DNA of 64,000 nt, taken from contig NZ_JAGGKG010000004.1 in the NCBI RefSeq assembly GCF_017873435.1, forward strand, positions 62,001 through 126,000, in the 5' to 3' direction. Of the stretch, positions 29,600 to 38,114 are shown in pieces. The translations under genes were made by a program, and so were the position numbers. The notes beneath the pieces are model-generated. The model was not told the origin of the DNA. It saw only the letters and a program-made list of their open reading frames with translations, and made no database searches. Position 1 is the first letter of the stretch, and the number at the start of each line of letters is the position of its first letter. This DNA is from Paenibacillus turicensis. Lineage in GTDB: Bacteria > Bacillota > Bacilli > Paenibacillales > Paenibacillaceae.

Positions 29600-30382
29600 A
29601 TGAAAACAACCAATACGAAGTTATTATTTCATTATATATTATGGACCTTTCTCATCACTTATTGCTCATGGGGAATTCTAATCTTAGCTAGTCAAGTTGA
29701 ATGGTTAAAATTCGGTTCACCTTTAGGTATGACGCTGTTAACTATAGGTGGGAACGCACCACCCATTGTTGCTTATTTTATTTTAAGACGGCAAGGTAAA
29801 ATTACAGGCATCAAAGCCTATATAAAGGAAGCTTTTGCAATTAAACAACCCTTTCATGCATACATAGTCGTATTTTTACTCACCGCTACGTATTTTGGTA
29901 TTCCAGCTCTTCTAGGTGGGATAACACCTAATTTTCCCGTCTATATTGCGATATTATCTATCCCCCTCATGGTGATTGGAGGCGGATTAGAAGAATTAGG
30001 ATGGCGTTTTCTCCTACAACCACGACTTGAAAAGTCACTTGGATTTATAAAGGCAACCCTTGTTACAGCTTGCATCTGGTCTGTATGGCATCTCCCCCTA
30101 TTTTTTATTAAGGGCACAAGCCAATATAATTGGAATTTCGGGCTATTTAGCATTATGATTATAGGGATGTCAGTTGCACTTGCCGTCATTTATCGAATGA
30201 CTCAGAGCATCTGGTTATGTATTTTATTCCATAGTGTCATCAATGCTTTTTTATCCTCTTGGGAAATAGATGAAAGTCTTTTCATCAAATTAGCTACGTC
30301 CGTTGGTGTAACCCTAGTTGCCCTTAGCTTGCTATGGATAAGACGTAATAAAACAGGCTTAACACCAAAAAAATCCATCTAA
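29600..30382 (+). CDS. CPBP-family (CAAX-type) intramembrane metalloprotease
   Basis: 260 residues, about 8 transmembrane helices. The motifs EELGWRFLLQPRLE, WSVWHLPLFF and LFHSVINAF supply the Glu pair and His residues of the Abi/CAAX fold. TAGGAG precedes the ATG. Members process prenylated proteins or act in bacteriocin self-immunity; no bacteriocin gene is obvious here, though a 60-residue ORF lies just upstream. Confidence 0.88.
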   Translation: MKTTNTKLLFHYILWTFLITYCSWGILILASQVEWLKFGSPLGMTLLTIGGNAPPIVAYFILRRQGKITGIKAYIKEAFAIKQPFHAYIVVFLLTATYFGIPALLGGITPNFPVYIAILSIPLMVIGGGLEELGWRFLLQPRLEKSLGFIKATLVTACIWSVWHLPLFFIKGTSQYNWNFGLFSIMIIGMSVALAVIYRMTQSIWLCILFHSVINAFLSSWEIDESLFIKLATSVGVTLVALSLLWIRRNKTGLTPKKSI

Positions 30383-30401
30383 CGTATCGGAGAGATTATT
30401 T

Positions 30402-31346
30402 ATGTCATTTACCGTTTCTATTAAATGGTTGCTAGCTCGTTTGTACGAACCAGATATCGTCATTATTGATTGTAGAGCTTGGATGAATGAACCCACATTA
30501 GGACATCAAAAATACACTGAATCCCACCTCCCTCGTGCGGTTTACTTAGATTTAGACAAAGACCTATCTGCTCCAATCCAAGGGCATGGCGGTCGTCACC
30601 CATTACCAGATGTAGCCTCTATGGTGAAAACATTCAGTAAAGCAGGGATTACACAGGAGCATCGCGTCATCATTTATGATGATCAGCAAGGTATGGTTGC
30701 CGCTAGAGTATGGTGGATGCTTCAGTATTTAGGACATGAAAAAGCGTATGTCATGGAGCAAGGCTTTACGGCATGGGAACAAGCAAAATTTCCTGTATCA
30801 AAGGAGCAACCGATTGTCATTCCAGCCTCCTTTGAGCCAAAGGTTAATCAGGAATGGTTAGTGAGTATGAATGAGGTTGCTGAAATCGTTAGGAGTCTCC
30901 ATCAAAAAGAGCAAAGGGATTTAACTGATGATACTGACAACACTGCTTTCCTTGAAAAACAGGTTATTCTTATTGATTCCAGAGAAAACCGCCGTTACCT
31001 TGGGCTAGAAGAACCGATTGATACTAAAGCAGGGCATATTCCTGGGGCTGTAAATTACTTTTGGAAGGATGTATTACAAGAGGATGGCAGTTTTAAAAGT
31101 AAGGAGCAACTACAGCAGCACTTTGCAGAGCTTATTGAAATAGCGAATTCAAATTCCACAGACTCAGCGCACTACAATACTGGCTACGATACCCCAATTA
31201 TCGTGTATTGTGGTTCAGGCGTGTCTGCATGTCCTAACATAATGGCGTTGAAGACTGTAGGGTTCACAAATGTGAAGCTGTATGGTGGGAGCTGGAGTGA
31301 TTGGATTTCGTATGAGGGGAATGCGGTGGCGACGGGGGAAGAGTAA
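30402..31346 (+). CDS. Two-domain rhodanese, thiosulfate or 3-mercaptopyruvate sulfurtransferase
   Basis: 314 residues. The N-terminal inactive rhodanese domain (about 1-135: VIIDCRAW, HLPRAVYLDLD, VIIYDD) is followed by the catalytic domain (about 150-310), with GHIPGAVNYFWKD and active-site Cys in VYCGSGVSACPN. CxxGxxA loop details decide the donor and cannot be fixed by eye. GGAGAG precedes the ATG; it is 19 bp after the protease. Confidence 0.9.
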   Translation: MSFTVSIKWLLARLYEPDIVIIDCRAWMNEPTLGHQKYTESHLPRAVYLDLDKDLSAPIQGHGGRHPLPDVASMVKTFSKAGITQEHRVIIYDDQQGMVAARVWWMLQYLGHEKAYVMEQGFTAWEQAKFPVSKEQPIVIPASFEPKVNQEWLVSMNEVAEIVRSLHQKEQRDLTDDTDNTAFLEKQVILIDSRENRRYLGLEEPIDTKAGHIPGAVNYFWKDVLQEDGSFKSKEQLQQHFAELIEIANSNSTDSAHYNTGYDTPIIVYCGSGVSACPNIMALKTVGFTNVKLYGGSWSDWISYEGNAVATGEE

Positions 31347-31453
31347 AAATTTTAAACATTCAGCGCTCCTCGCAGATTTGCTTCCCTGCAGTGATCTTCT
31401 CCTGTATAATTAGATAATTTAGGTTATCTATTTTTCAAGAAGGAGTCACACCC

Positions 31454-32398
31454 ATGACAAGTATAAACCGTGCTGGTAAATCTATCTATTTGTTATTTTT
31501 TGTCGGCATTATTGCCATTTCTTTCTCCTCTATTTTTGTACGCTGGTCTGACGCAGATGTTGCTGTCATTGCCATGTATCGTCTATTTTTAACCAATCTG
31601 GTTATGCTTCCTTTCATTTGGCCTCACAGACATGAGATGATACGGCTTGATTTCCGTCAGTCGGCTCTGCTGCTTGCTTCCGGTGTCATGCTTGCCCTGC
31701 ACTTCCTGCTGTGGATGGGATCATTGCGATTAACCAGTGTAGCGAGCTCCACCGTCATTCTTGCACTGGAGCCGATTCTGATTCTGGCAGGCTCGGTCTG
31801 GTTGTTCAAAGCCAAAATCAATCGCATGATGCTGATCGGCATGGGTATAGCGCTGGTCGGATCTATCATCATCGGTGCTGGTGATTTCCAGGTGGCAGGT
31901 ACTGCACTGAAAGGGGATATTTTATCCTTGCTTGGCACGATGGCGGTCGCTGTGCATATGCTTCTGGGTCAATTTTTGCGGATGGGGCTCAGTGCCTTTT
32001 CGTATAATTTCTGGGTGTTCCTTGTTGCTGCCTGTACGTTTGCTGTTTACAATCTGCTTATGGGTCATGCTTTTGGGGGTTATGCTGCTTCTGAATGGGG
32101 TATCTTCCTGCTGCTCGCGATTGTACCTACCATCTTTGGCCACTATCTCTTTAACTGGCTGTTGCAGTATATGAATGCAACTACGGTGTCGATGGGTGTT
32201 CTTGGAGAGCCTGTATTCTCCTCCATGCTAGCGTGGATGCTGCTCGGTGAATCACTGAGTACACTACAAATGTCGGCAGGTGTCGTTATCCTGTTCGGCG
32301 TGTGGATCTTCATTCGTTATGACAAAATCAAACCTCAGCCTATATCGGCTGATACTCCCAAAGCCGCTTCAGGCTCTGTTGAACCCAAGACAGTGTAA
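31454..32398 (+). CDS. DMT superfamily (EamA) transporter
   Basis: 314 residues with about 10 transmembrane helices in two EamA repeats; SLRLTSVASSTVILALEPI and LLGESLSTLQMSAGVVILFG are typical loops. AAGGAG lies before the ATG. Base use is visibly more G+C-rich than in the neighbours (runs such as GGCTCTGCTGCTTGC, many CTG codons), which suggests acquisition from another genome. A metabolite exporter by family; substrate unknown. Confidence 0.88.
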   Translation: MTSINRAGKSIYLLFFVGIIAISFSSIFVRWSDADVAVIAMYRLFLTNLVMLPFIWPHRHEMIRLDFRQSALLLASGVMLALHFLLWMGSLRLTSVASSTVILALEPILILAGSVWLFKAKINRMMLIGMGIALVGSIIIGAGDFQVAGTALKGDILSLLGTMAVAVHMLLGQFLRMGLSAFSYNFWVFLVAACTFAVYNLLMGHAFGGYAASEWGIFLLLAIVPTIFGHYLFNWLLQYMNATTVSMGVLGEPVFSSMLAWMLLGESLSTLQMSAGVVILFGVWIFIRYDKIKPQPISADTPKAASGSVEPKTV

Positions 32399-32406
32399 TG
32401 GATACC

Positions 32407-32435
32407 AGGAAAAGCTGATGCGATTATCTTTTCCT
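32407..32435 (+). other. Hairpin after the EamA gene
   Basis: AGGAAAAG and CTTTTCCT form a perfect 8-bp stem with a 13-base loop, 9 bp after the stop. No T-run follows, so termination is uncertain. Confidence 0.35.
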
Positions 32436-32521
32436 GCGGTTCCCCGTGTCTCCGCCTACCAAACGTGATTTCGCTGAAGGAATCGGGATTCTATCACAAA
32501 AACAAACAAAGGAGATACATA

Positions 32522-32569
32522 ATGAAGAAAGTAGCAATCCTAATGCTTTCATTCAAACCATTTGTATAA
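32522..32569 (+). pseudogene. Fifteen-codon 5' remnant of a gene
   Basis: AAAGGAG lies 7 bases before an ATG that opens MKKVAILMLSFKPFV and then stops. A good ribosome binding site ahead of such a short frame, between an apparently imported transporter and a terminator, suggests the start of a deleted gene. It could also be a small peptide. Confidence 0.3.
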
Positions 32570-32610
32570 AGAGTAATCTTTAGACTAGATAGATGGGATG
32601 AACATAAGTA

Positions 32611-32655
32611 AGCGCGAAGATGGGTCACATTATCCCTCCTTCGCGCTTTATATTT
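32611..32655. terminator. Terminator hairpin
   Basis: AAGCGCGAAG and CTTCGCGCTT form a 10-bp stem around a 20-base loop, followed by TATATTTAT. It separates the plus-strand remnant from the minus-strand membrane protein. Confidence 0.65.
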
Positions 32656-32711
32656 ATGAAACTATTTACAAGCTTGAAAACTTATCTTGGTATTTGAGAT
32701 ATCTAAGTTAT

Positions 32712-33164
32712 TTACTTTAATACTCCACGCCGAAGTAAAAATTTACTGTACAGATACATTGCAAAAGTGAGCAACAGGATAAAGATATCAAATAACGAAA
32801 CGGCTGCTCCAAGAATATCCCAACGATTCATCCACGTAAATGTAATGAACTCCAATCCCAAGATAGAAAAAGCGGATAATCCAGCAAGTGTTACAGCCCA
32901 TCGCAAACGTAGCAGCAAGAAACAGGGTGCCAATACACCCGAAAAGATATTAATAGTATACAAAATTAACGGAATAACAGGATAATTGGAGAAATAATTT
33001 ATCACCGCTTCCCCATAATTTTTAGCGGTATAGTAGTCCTCATTTAGTCCAAGCATCATAAAATAATCATAAACCCCATTGGCATAAATAAATAAAAATA
33101 TACTAGCTATGACCCACAGATGCCAAGGGGCTTTGGAAAACAAAAACCATGAAGCTTTTTTCAT
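32712..33164 (-). CDS. Uncharacterised four-helix membrane protein
   Basis: 150 residues from the ATG at 33164, behind AAAGGAG; a frame extension of 7 codons upstream overlaps that site. Four hydrophobic segments are seen (WHLWVIASIFLFIYA, VIPLILYTINIFSGVLAPCF, WAVTLAGLSAFSILGLEFI and AVSLFDIFILLLTFAMYLY). The N-terminus MKKASWFLFSKAPWHLWV is basic then aromatic. No family recognised. Confidence 0.7.
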   Translation of the reverse strand: MKKASWFLFSKAPWHLWVIASIFLFIYANGVYDYFMMLGLNEDYYTAKNYGEAVINYFSNYPVIPLILYTINIFSGVLAPCFLLLRLRWAVTLAGLSAFSILGLEFITFTWMNRWDILGAAVSLFDIFILLLTFAMYLYSKFLLRRGVLK

Positions 33165-33323
33165 GTTTGTTTCTCCTTTAACCAACTTATGTATGCCTAG
33201 TTTAAACCAATATTTGGATCGTGTATAGATTAAGACTTCAGTAACGTTCAGATTTAGCTTATGTTCAATTAGCAGAACAAACAGGTCTATATACCTATTA
33301 ACACATTGCCATTATAATATAAA

Positions 33324-33512
33324 GGATATGGAAAGATCATGCTTGCCGAAGCTGAACGAATGGGTCAAGAGCTTGGGTGCACATTTGCACATACTTGCAC
33401 TTTTTCTTATCAAGCCCCTCACTTTTATACAAGTATGGGATACGAAATATTTGCAATTAATGATGAATATCCAGAAGATATAAAACAATTTTTTCTAAAA
33501 AAGAAGTTTTAA
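33324..33512 (+). pseudogene. C-terminal fragment of a GNAT acetyltransferase
   Basis: The frame reads GYGKIMLAEAERMGQELGC, then FSYQAPHFYTSMGYEIFA, the acetyl-CoA loop end and the QAPxFY-xxxGY motif of a GNAT domain. The preceding two-thirds of the domain is absent and no ribosome binding site fits the internal ATG at 33339. Most likely a decayed gene. The rest of 33186-33633 holds only this and the terminator that follows. Confidence 0.7.
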
Positions 33513-33552
33513 TATAAATTTTAACTAATAATATTTCTTAATGAACTAAAAG

Positions 33553-33602
33553 ATAAGACCCTTTCCAAACTGTCAAACAGTTGCAAAAGGGTCTGTTTTT
33601 TA
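33553..33602. terminator. Terminator downstream of the carbamate kinase copy
   Basis: AGACCCTTT and AAAAGGGTCT form the stem, with GTTTTTT on the plus side and TTATCTTTT on the minus side. A closely similar hairpin with GACCCTT/AAAGGGTC lies in the same place after the second kinase copy (46538). Confidence 0.75.
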
Positions 33603-33633
33603 GGATTTATGTTACTTCTCAGCTTCCAAAGAA

Positions 33634-34587
33634 TTATCTGCCTGTTGCCTGTACCACAGTCGCTGAGCCACCTGTAAAGATAGAATTAATATTTTCAAGC
33701 GAGGTAATGACCGCTTTGCTTCCTTGGCGACCTTCTACAAAGGAAATTGCCGCTTCCACTTTAGGCAACATGCTTCCTGGGGCAAATTGCGCTTCCTTAA
33801 TCCACTGCTTTAATTGGTCCACCGTTACTTCTTCTAGCTTCTCTTGGTTTGGTTGATTGTAGTTCACATATACGTTATCTACGCCCGTTAAAATAAACAG
33901 GTAATCCGCCTCAACCAAGTTCGCTAGCTTCGCGGATGCAAAGTCTTTATCGATCACCGCTTCAACACCTTCGTAACCATTGGCTACTTTTTTCACGGGA
34001 ATACCGCCGCCTCCTGCGGAGATCGTAACATATCCGTGTTCGATCAAGGTTTTAATGATCGGATATTCTACGATCGTTTGTGGTTTAGGAGATGGCACAA
34101 CTTTTCGATAACCACGACCTGCATCCTCCACGTACTTTTCTCCGTTTTGTGCCGTTGCTTTTTCTGCTTCCTCTTGGGAGAAAAATGGACCGATGGGCTT
34201 TGTTGGATTACTGAAGGCTGGATCGTTTTCATCCACAACAACTTGGGTGACAACAGATGCCACCTGCTTGTTTAATCCTGCTTTAACCATCGCTTCATTC
34301 ATCGTATTTTGTAGCCAATAACCAATGCTTCCTTGCGTCATGGCTACACATGTATCAAGTGAGAGCGCTGGATTTTTATCAGATTGAGCTATCGCTTGCT
34401 GCAAGAGCAAATTACCCACCTGAGGCCCATTGCCATGGCTAATAATAAGCTCGTGTCCCTGCTTGATCAGTTCCACCAACTGCTTGCTTGTATGACGCAA
34501 TGCTTTCATTTGTCCTTCTGTTGAAGGATCGTCACTTAATATTGCATTTCCACCCAAAGCAACTACAATTCTTTTTCCCATAGCCAT
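33634..34587 (-). CDS. arcC: Carbamate kinase, copy 1
   Basis: Converts carbamoyl phosphate and ADP to ATP, CO2 and ammonia. [38 protein letters not shown] and [11 protein letters not shown] are the kinase motifs. The chosen ATG (34587) is 5 bases behind GGAGG; the next ATG two codons on is also possible. Nearly identical to the kinase at 46600 but without allF/G/H beside it. The region upstream (34640-34760) matches the region upstream of the allFG gene, including a broken piece of that gene, so this copy arose by duplication with deletion. Confidence 0.93.
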   Translation of the reverse strand: MAMGKRIVVALGGNAILSDDPSTEGQMKALRHTSKQLVELIKQGHELIISHGNGPQVGNLLLQQAIAQSDKNPALSLDTCVAMTQGSIGYWLQNTMNEAMVKAGLNKQVASVVTQVVVDENDPAFSNPTKPIGPFFSQEEAEKATAQNGEKYVEDAGRGYRKVVPSPKPQTIVEYPIIKTLIEHGYVTISAGGGGIPVKKVANGYEGVEAVIDKDFASAKLANLVEADYLFILTGVDNVYVNYNQPNQEKLEEVTVDQLKQWIKEAQFAPGSMLPKVEAAISFVEGRQGSKAVITSLENINSIFTGGSATVVQATGR

Positions 34588-34639
34588 AGCCGCCTCCATA
34601 CTTCTTGTTTATTCCTCTTCAACTGTCATTAAGTTAATT

Positions 34640-34668
34640 GAATCTTGATCATTTAAAAATTCTCCTTT
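34640..34668 (-). pseudogene. Remnant of the allFG start upstream of carbamate kinase copy 1
   Basis: On the minus strand AAAAGGAGAATTTTTAAATG opens seven codons and contains TCAAGATTCAATTAACTTAA followed by TG. The same string, in frame, encodes QDSINLM at residues 12-18 of the AllF-AllG fusion at 51454. Here it is shifted and stops at once. Flanking promoter sequence also matches, so this is a deletion scar. Confidence 0.65.
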
Positions 34669-34676
34669 TAAAATTT

Positions 34677-34757
34677 AGTATAAACGCTTTCATTTAGCCA
34701 AAAAATGAACACTGTATATAAAAACATCGAGACTTTTGTGCACTTTCAATAAAAGAG
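34677..34757 (-). promoter_or_regulatory. Allantoin-regulon promoter of carbamate kinase copy 1
   Basis: Minus-strand -10 TATACT (34677-34682), overlapped by cre-like TGAAAGCGTTTATA (34679-34692). A dyad related to TTGTK-N6/7-AAYAA lies at 34733-34755 (plus strand CTTTTGTGCACTTTCAATAA), 51 bp upstream of the -10. There is no good -35, which fits an activator-dependent promoter. Confidence 0.6.
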
Positions 34758-34826
34758 ATCACCTTAGTTTGTGATATGTTAATAGTAAAGAGATGTAGAA
34801 GTTTATAATGAAAGGTGCTGAAAAAA

Positions 34827-35693
34827 TTGAGTAAGGGTTTTGGCTATGAAAGCGCTACGATTCCCGTTAATGTAATTGATGGGCAACAATTGTATGGAAC
34901 CTTTTATCACCCGAGTAAAAACGGAGCCTATAAAGGCACTATTCTTTATTTTCATGGTGGAGGAATGATTTTTGGACATCGGGAAGATTTGCCACAGCCT
35001 TATATATCTTTGCTGACTGAAAATGGCTATGGTCTACTCGCCCTCGACTACTTGCTCGCACCTGAAAGTAAGCTTCCAGCGATTATGCAAGGGATTAGCC
35101 AATCCATCGAATGGTTTATTCAGGAAGGTGCAACTGCCTTAAACCTTGATCATGCCGAGTACTATCTCATGGGACGTTCCGCAGGAGGATACCTGGCACT
35201 GTATCATGCGGCACATGCAAGTACTAAACCCCGTGGGGTCATTGCATTTTACGGTTACTACACACTAAGCGATGCAAGCTTCAACGTGCCTAGCCGTTAT
35301 GCGCTCCAATATCCGCAGGTTTCTGATCAAATGATGGATAGCCTTATTGTTAAACAACCGATTGCATCAGAACCTTCTAAGCAGCGTTATCTGCTCTATC
35401 TTGCAGCACGTCAGCGTGGCAATTGGATTTCATTTATTTCTGGCAATCAACAGCAAAATAGAGATTATGATTTAACAAAGGAACAATTAGCTACACTACC
35501 AGCAACATTTATTACTGCTGCAACACAAGATCCCGATGTACCTGTAAGGCAGTCAAAGATGCTGCATAAATTTATACCTGAAAGTGAACTACATCTTGTG
35601 GAATCGGTGGAACATGACTTTGATCGTACACAGGTGGATGAGCTAGGGATAGAGATCTATTCGAGATTAGTGAAATGGCTAGATAACAACTAA
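34827..35693 (+). CDS. Alpha/beta hydrolase, HSL-like esterase family
   Basis: 288 residues. YFHGGGMIFGHRED is the HGGG oxyanion motif and MGRSAGGYLALYHA carries the catalytic Ser in GRSAG; the Asp (QDPDVPV) and His (VEHDF) follow near the end. The TTG start at 34827 lies 8 bases behind AAAGGTG; the upstream GTG overlaps that site. No signal peptide is seen. Carboxylesterase by family; substrate unknown. Confidence 0.82.
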   Translation: MSKGFGYESATIPVNVIDGQQLYGTFYHPSKNGAYKGTILYFHGGGMIFGHREDLPQPYISLLTENGYGLLALDYLLAPESKLPAIMQGISQSIEWFIQEGATALNLDHAEYYLMGRSAGGYLALYHAAHASTKPRGVIAFYGYYTLSDASFNVPSRYALQYPQVSDQMMDSLIVKQPIASEPSKQRYLLYLAARQRGNWISFISGNQQQNRDYDLTKEQLATLPATFITAATQDPDVPVRQSKMLHKFIPESELHLVESVEHDFDRTQVDELGIEIYSRLVKWLDNN

Positions 35694-35733
35694 TTGGATT
35701 CCGTTTTTTATAAAGAGATGGGGGACTTCATTA

Positions 35734-36666
35734 ATGCAGATTGATTTTTTTCTCACTTTACAAAAGGTTTCTGTGCTATTTCTCTTAATTGTAATTGGAT
35801 TTGTTGCGGGGCGACTTAATTTAATTAGTGAAAAAGGCCAAAAGGATATTACGCAGCTGGTCCTTTACATTACAATGCCAGCGACAATATTTTCAGCAAT
35901 GCAGCTTAAAATGAGTGAAGAACGTTTAAATACCTCTTTTACGATTGTTGGGATTATGATTTTTTGTTATTTCTTTATGTTCACTGTGGGATGGTTATTA
36001 TCTAGAAAATTAGCCTTATCCAACGATAAAAAAGATGTCATCCTTACTGCTTTACTGTTATCTAACACTTCATTTATGGGATATCCTATTATTCAAAGCT
36101 TGTTAGGAAAAGAAGCCTTATTTTATGCAGTGATTGGAGCAGGCTTTATATTCGAAATCGTATCATGGTCATTTGGTGTCTTTTTCATCTCCAGAAATGG
36201 AACGGGAACTGCTACATTTGATTTAAAAAAGGTTTTAATTAGTCCAGGAATTCTTGCCATTTTATTTGGTTTGGTCTTTTTTGCATTCCAGTTACCTGTT
36301 CCAGAGCCACTTGACAGTGTCATTCATATTGTAAGTCCAGCTACCTCTCCTTTGGCGATGATCGTAATTGGTTTAATGCTGTCTAGAAGCAACATTATGG
36401 AAGCATTTAAAAACAAATATTTATATTTAACTGCATTTTTTAAATTACTTTTTGTTCCACTTATATTGACGTTTGTTCTAAAAAGTATTGGCTTAACTGG
36501 ACCCTCGCTTATCATTCCAATCTTGGCAGTCTCTATGCCTACTGCGTCATATGTCGCTATGTTCAGCGGTAATTATGGCAACGACGCTAAGTTTGCAAGT
36601 CAAATCGTGTTTGTATCGTCGTTAATGTCCATGATTTCCATTCCGATCGTCACCTTATTTTTATAG
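35734..36666 (+). CDS. AEC-family (auxin efflux carrier) permease
   Basis: 310 residues with about 10 hydrophobic helices in two 5-helix halves. KDVILTALLLSNTSFMGYPI and VSMPTASYVAMFSGNYGNDA carry the conserved crossing-helix polar residues (N..S.MG.P and N-Y). Bacterial members transport malate or other organic acids; here the substrate cannot be told. GAGATGGGGGAC precedes the ATG. Confidence 0.87.
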   Translation: MQIDFFLTLQKVSVLFLLIVIGFVAGRLNLISEKGQKDITQLVLYITMPATIFSAMQLKMSEERLNTSFTIVGIMIFCYFFMFTVGWLLSRKLALSNDKKDVILTALLLSNTSFMGYPIIQSLLGKEALFYAVIGAGFIFEIVSWSFGVFFISRNGTGTATFDLKKVLISPGILAILFGLVFFAFQLPVPEPLDSVIHIVSPATSPLAMIVIGLMLSRSNIMEAFKNKYLYLTAFFKLLFVPLILTFVLKSIGLTGPSLIIPILAVSMPTASYVAMFSGNYGNDAKFASQIVFVSSLMSMISIPIVTLFL

Positions 36667-36708
36667 GCAAGATAGCAATTCACAAAATAAATAACACCAT
36701 ATATATAA

Positions 36709-36785
36709 AGAAAAAGAGCCGGATAATAGGTTGTGATCTGTGAACGTAGTCACAGTTCATTGATCTTCCTTCGACTCTTTTATTA
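36709..36785. terminator. Terminator between convergent genes
   Basis: AAAGAG (36713) mirrors CTCTTT (36775) and an inner stem CTGTGA/TCACAG is present; TTATTATTAT follows. It separates the AEC gene from the minus-strand DinB gene. Confidence 0.5.
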
Positions 36786-36815
36786 TTATGTTTTTATGTT
36801 ATTATCGGCTTTTCA

Positions 36816-37337
36816 CTACACTTGAATTTTATAACGATCTTGAAGTACAGACAAATGATGCAACTCATGCCCAGCAATCACACACACAATGGAGCGAGCA
36901 GAGGCGGTATAATTGTTAACTATTCCTTTACGTAACCACGTTTCAGGACTAAAATGGCGAAGCATTACAATTGTGGAGTGTCTTACAGCTTCATACTCTT
37001 CAGCAAGATCCTCGATACTGTATGCTTCAAATGGATGCTCTACCATAAATAAATCCTGCTCATACCCCGGAAGAGGTGTAGTATCCCCTCTCGCGATACG
37101 AAGCAAACGGGTACTCATAATCCGTTCATTATCAATAAGATGACCAAAAACCTCTTTTACACTCCATTTTCCTTCACCATAACGATAGTTCCCTTGTTCC
37201 TCAGTTAAAGAGCGAATAGCTTTACTCACTTTGTCAGCTTGCTGCTCCAATATTTCAATGACGTTACCTTCAGGGACAAGGCCGATGTAACCTTCGTAAA
37301 ATGAAGCATATTCTTCTCTATCAGGTCTTTCGTACAT
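36816..37337 (-). CDS. DinB-family putative metal-dependent hydrolase
   Basis: 173 residues. Helical bundle with the metal-binding His pattern: KEVFGHLIDNER (His near 65) and IAGHELHHLSVLQDRY near the end. The start is the ATG at 37337 behind GAGAGG; a GTG two codons earlier lies in the ribosome binding site. Bacterial DinB/YfiT proteins include thiol-dependent transferases (bacillithiol); the exact reaction is unknown. Confidence 0.85.
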   Translation of the reverse strand: MYERPDREEYASFYEGYIGLVPEGNVIEILEQQADKVSKAIRSLTEEQGNYRYGEGKWSVKEVFGHLIDNERIMSTRLLRIARGDTTPLPGYEQDLFMVEHPFEAYSIEDLAEEYEAVRHSTIVMLRHFSPETWLRKGIVNNYTASARSIVCVIAGHELHHLSVLQDRYKIQV

Positions 37338-37379
37338 GTTCACCTCTCCTTTGTAATTAATTTCTATTTTTTTGGTATT

Positions 37380-37452
37380 TATTATGGCGATCTCTCTGTC
37401 TCTTCGCTAGTTGGGGTTAGCGGTCAAGTACTGATTTCAAGATTGAGCCTTT
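37380..37452. repeat. Right half of the palindrome family with its tail
   Basis: GGCGATCTCTCTGTCTCTTC matches the right-arm end and GCGGTCAAGTACTGATTTC the tail of the copies at 28930 and 14462. The left arm is absent. The gap 37338-37597 holds nothing else that I can support. Confidence 0.55.
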
Positions 37453-37597
37453 ATTTTACCATTCTTTTTTGGCAGACTGAAATAAAATAATAATAAATAC
37501 TCAGAGGCTTAAATATTTTTGGATTTTTAAAAGGAAATACGTGGAATATGTCGAAGTTAGTGGTTAGTATTTAATTAAAATTTTAAGGAGGATGTAA

Positions 37598-38038
37598 ATG
37601 AGCCTAAAGGTTGAGCAATTAAATCTACAAATGAGGGACATATCAGGATCTAAGTGGCAGGAGGTTAGAGCAGAAGAGCTTGATATTGATAATGTTAGCT
37701 TGGCGAAAACAAAATTAAATAACGTAAATATGAGTGAATTGTCACTACATGATATTAATATGAGTAAGAGTAAAATCTCGGATGTAAACTTAAGCCATAT
37801 CGTTATTGATCACGCCCATCTGTTTGGGACAGAGTTCCACAATGTAGTGCTTCCTATGGAGGGTGATGGGAATTATAATCCTGAGGGACAATATAAACCG
37901 ATAACCTTTCAAGATTGCAACCTTACAAATACTCAATTAAAAAACTGTAATTTATCAAATGTCGAAATATCCGATTGTGATATTACTGGCTTAAAAATAA
38001 ATGGGATTTTAATTTCGGATTTATTGAAGGATAAATAA
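37598..38038 (+). CDS. Pentapeptide-repeat protein
   Basis: 146 residues. Two runs of A(D/N)LXX-like repeats are visible: about 17-80 (KTKLNNVNMSELSLHDINMS, KISDVNLSHIVIDHAHLFG) and 107-140 (TFQDCNLTNTQLKNCNLSNV, EISDCDITGLKI), forming a right-handed quadrilateral helix. A loop MEGDGNYNPEGQYKPI interrupts them. Such proteins can mimic DNA or act as scaffolds, but no partner is evident. AGGAGG precedes the ATG. Confidence 0.85.
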   Translation: MSLKVEQLNLQMRDISGSKWQEVRAEELDIDNVSLAKTKLNNVNMSELSLHDINMSKSKISDVNLSHIVIDHAHLFGTEFHNVVLPMEGDGNYNPEGQYKPITFQDCNLTNTQLKNCNLSNVEISDCDITGLKINGILISDLLKDK

Positions 38039-38044
38039 ATAACT

Positions 38045-38095
38045 AAAGGGGATGTCCTTAGCCATTTTTATGACTCGGAGGACATCCCCTTTTTG
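38045..38095. terminator. Bidirectional terminator
   Basis: AAAGGGGATGTCC and GGACATCCCCTTTTT form a 13-bp stem between the pentapeptide gene and the convergent allB. Confidence 0.9.
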
Positions 38096-38114
38096 ATTCA
38101 CTTTGTTGTAGTTA

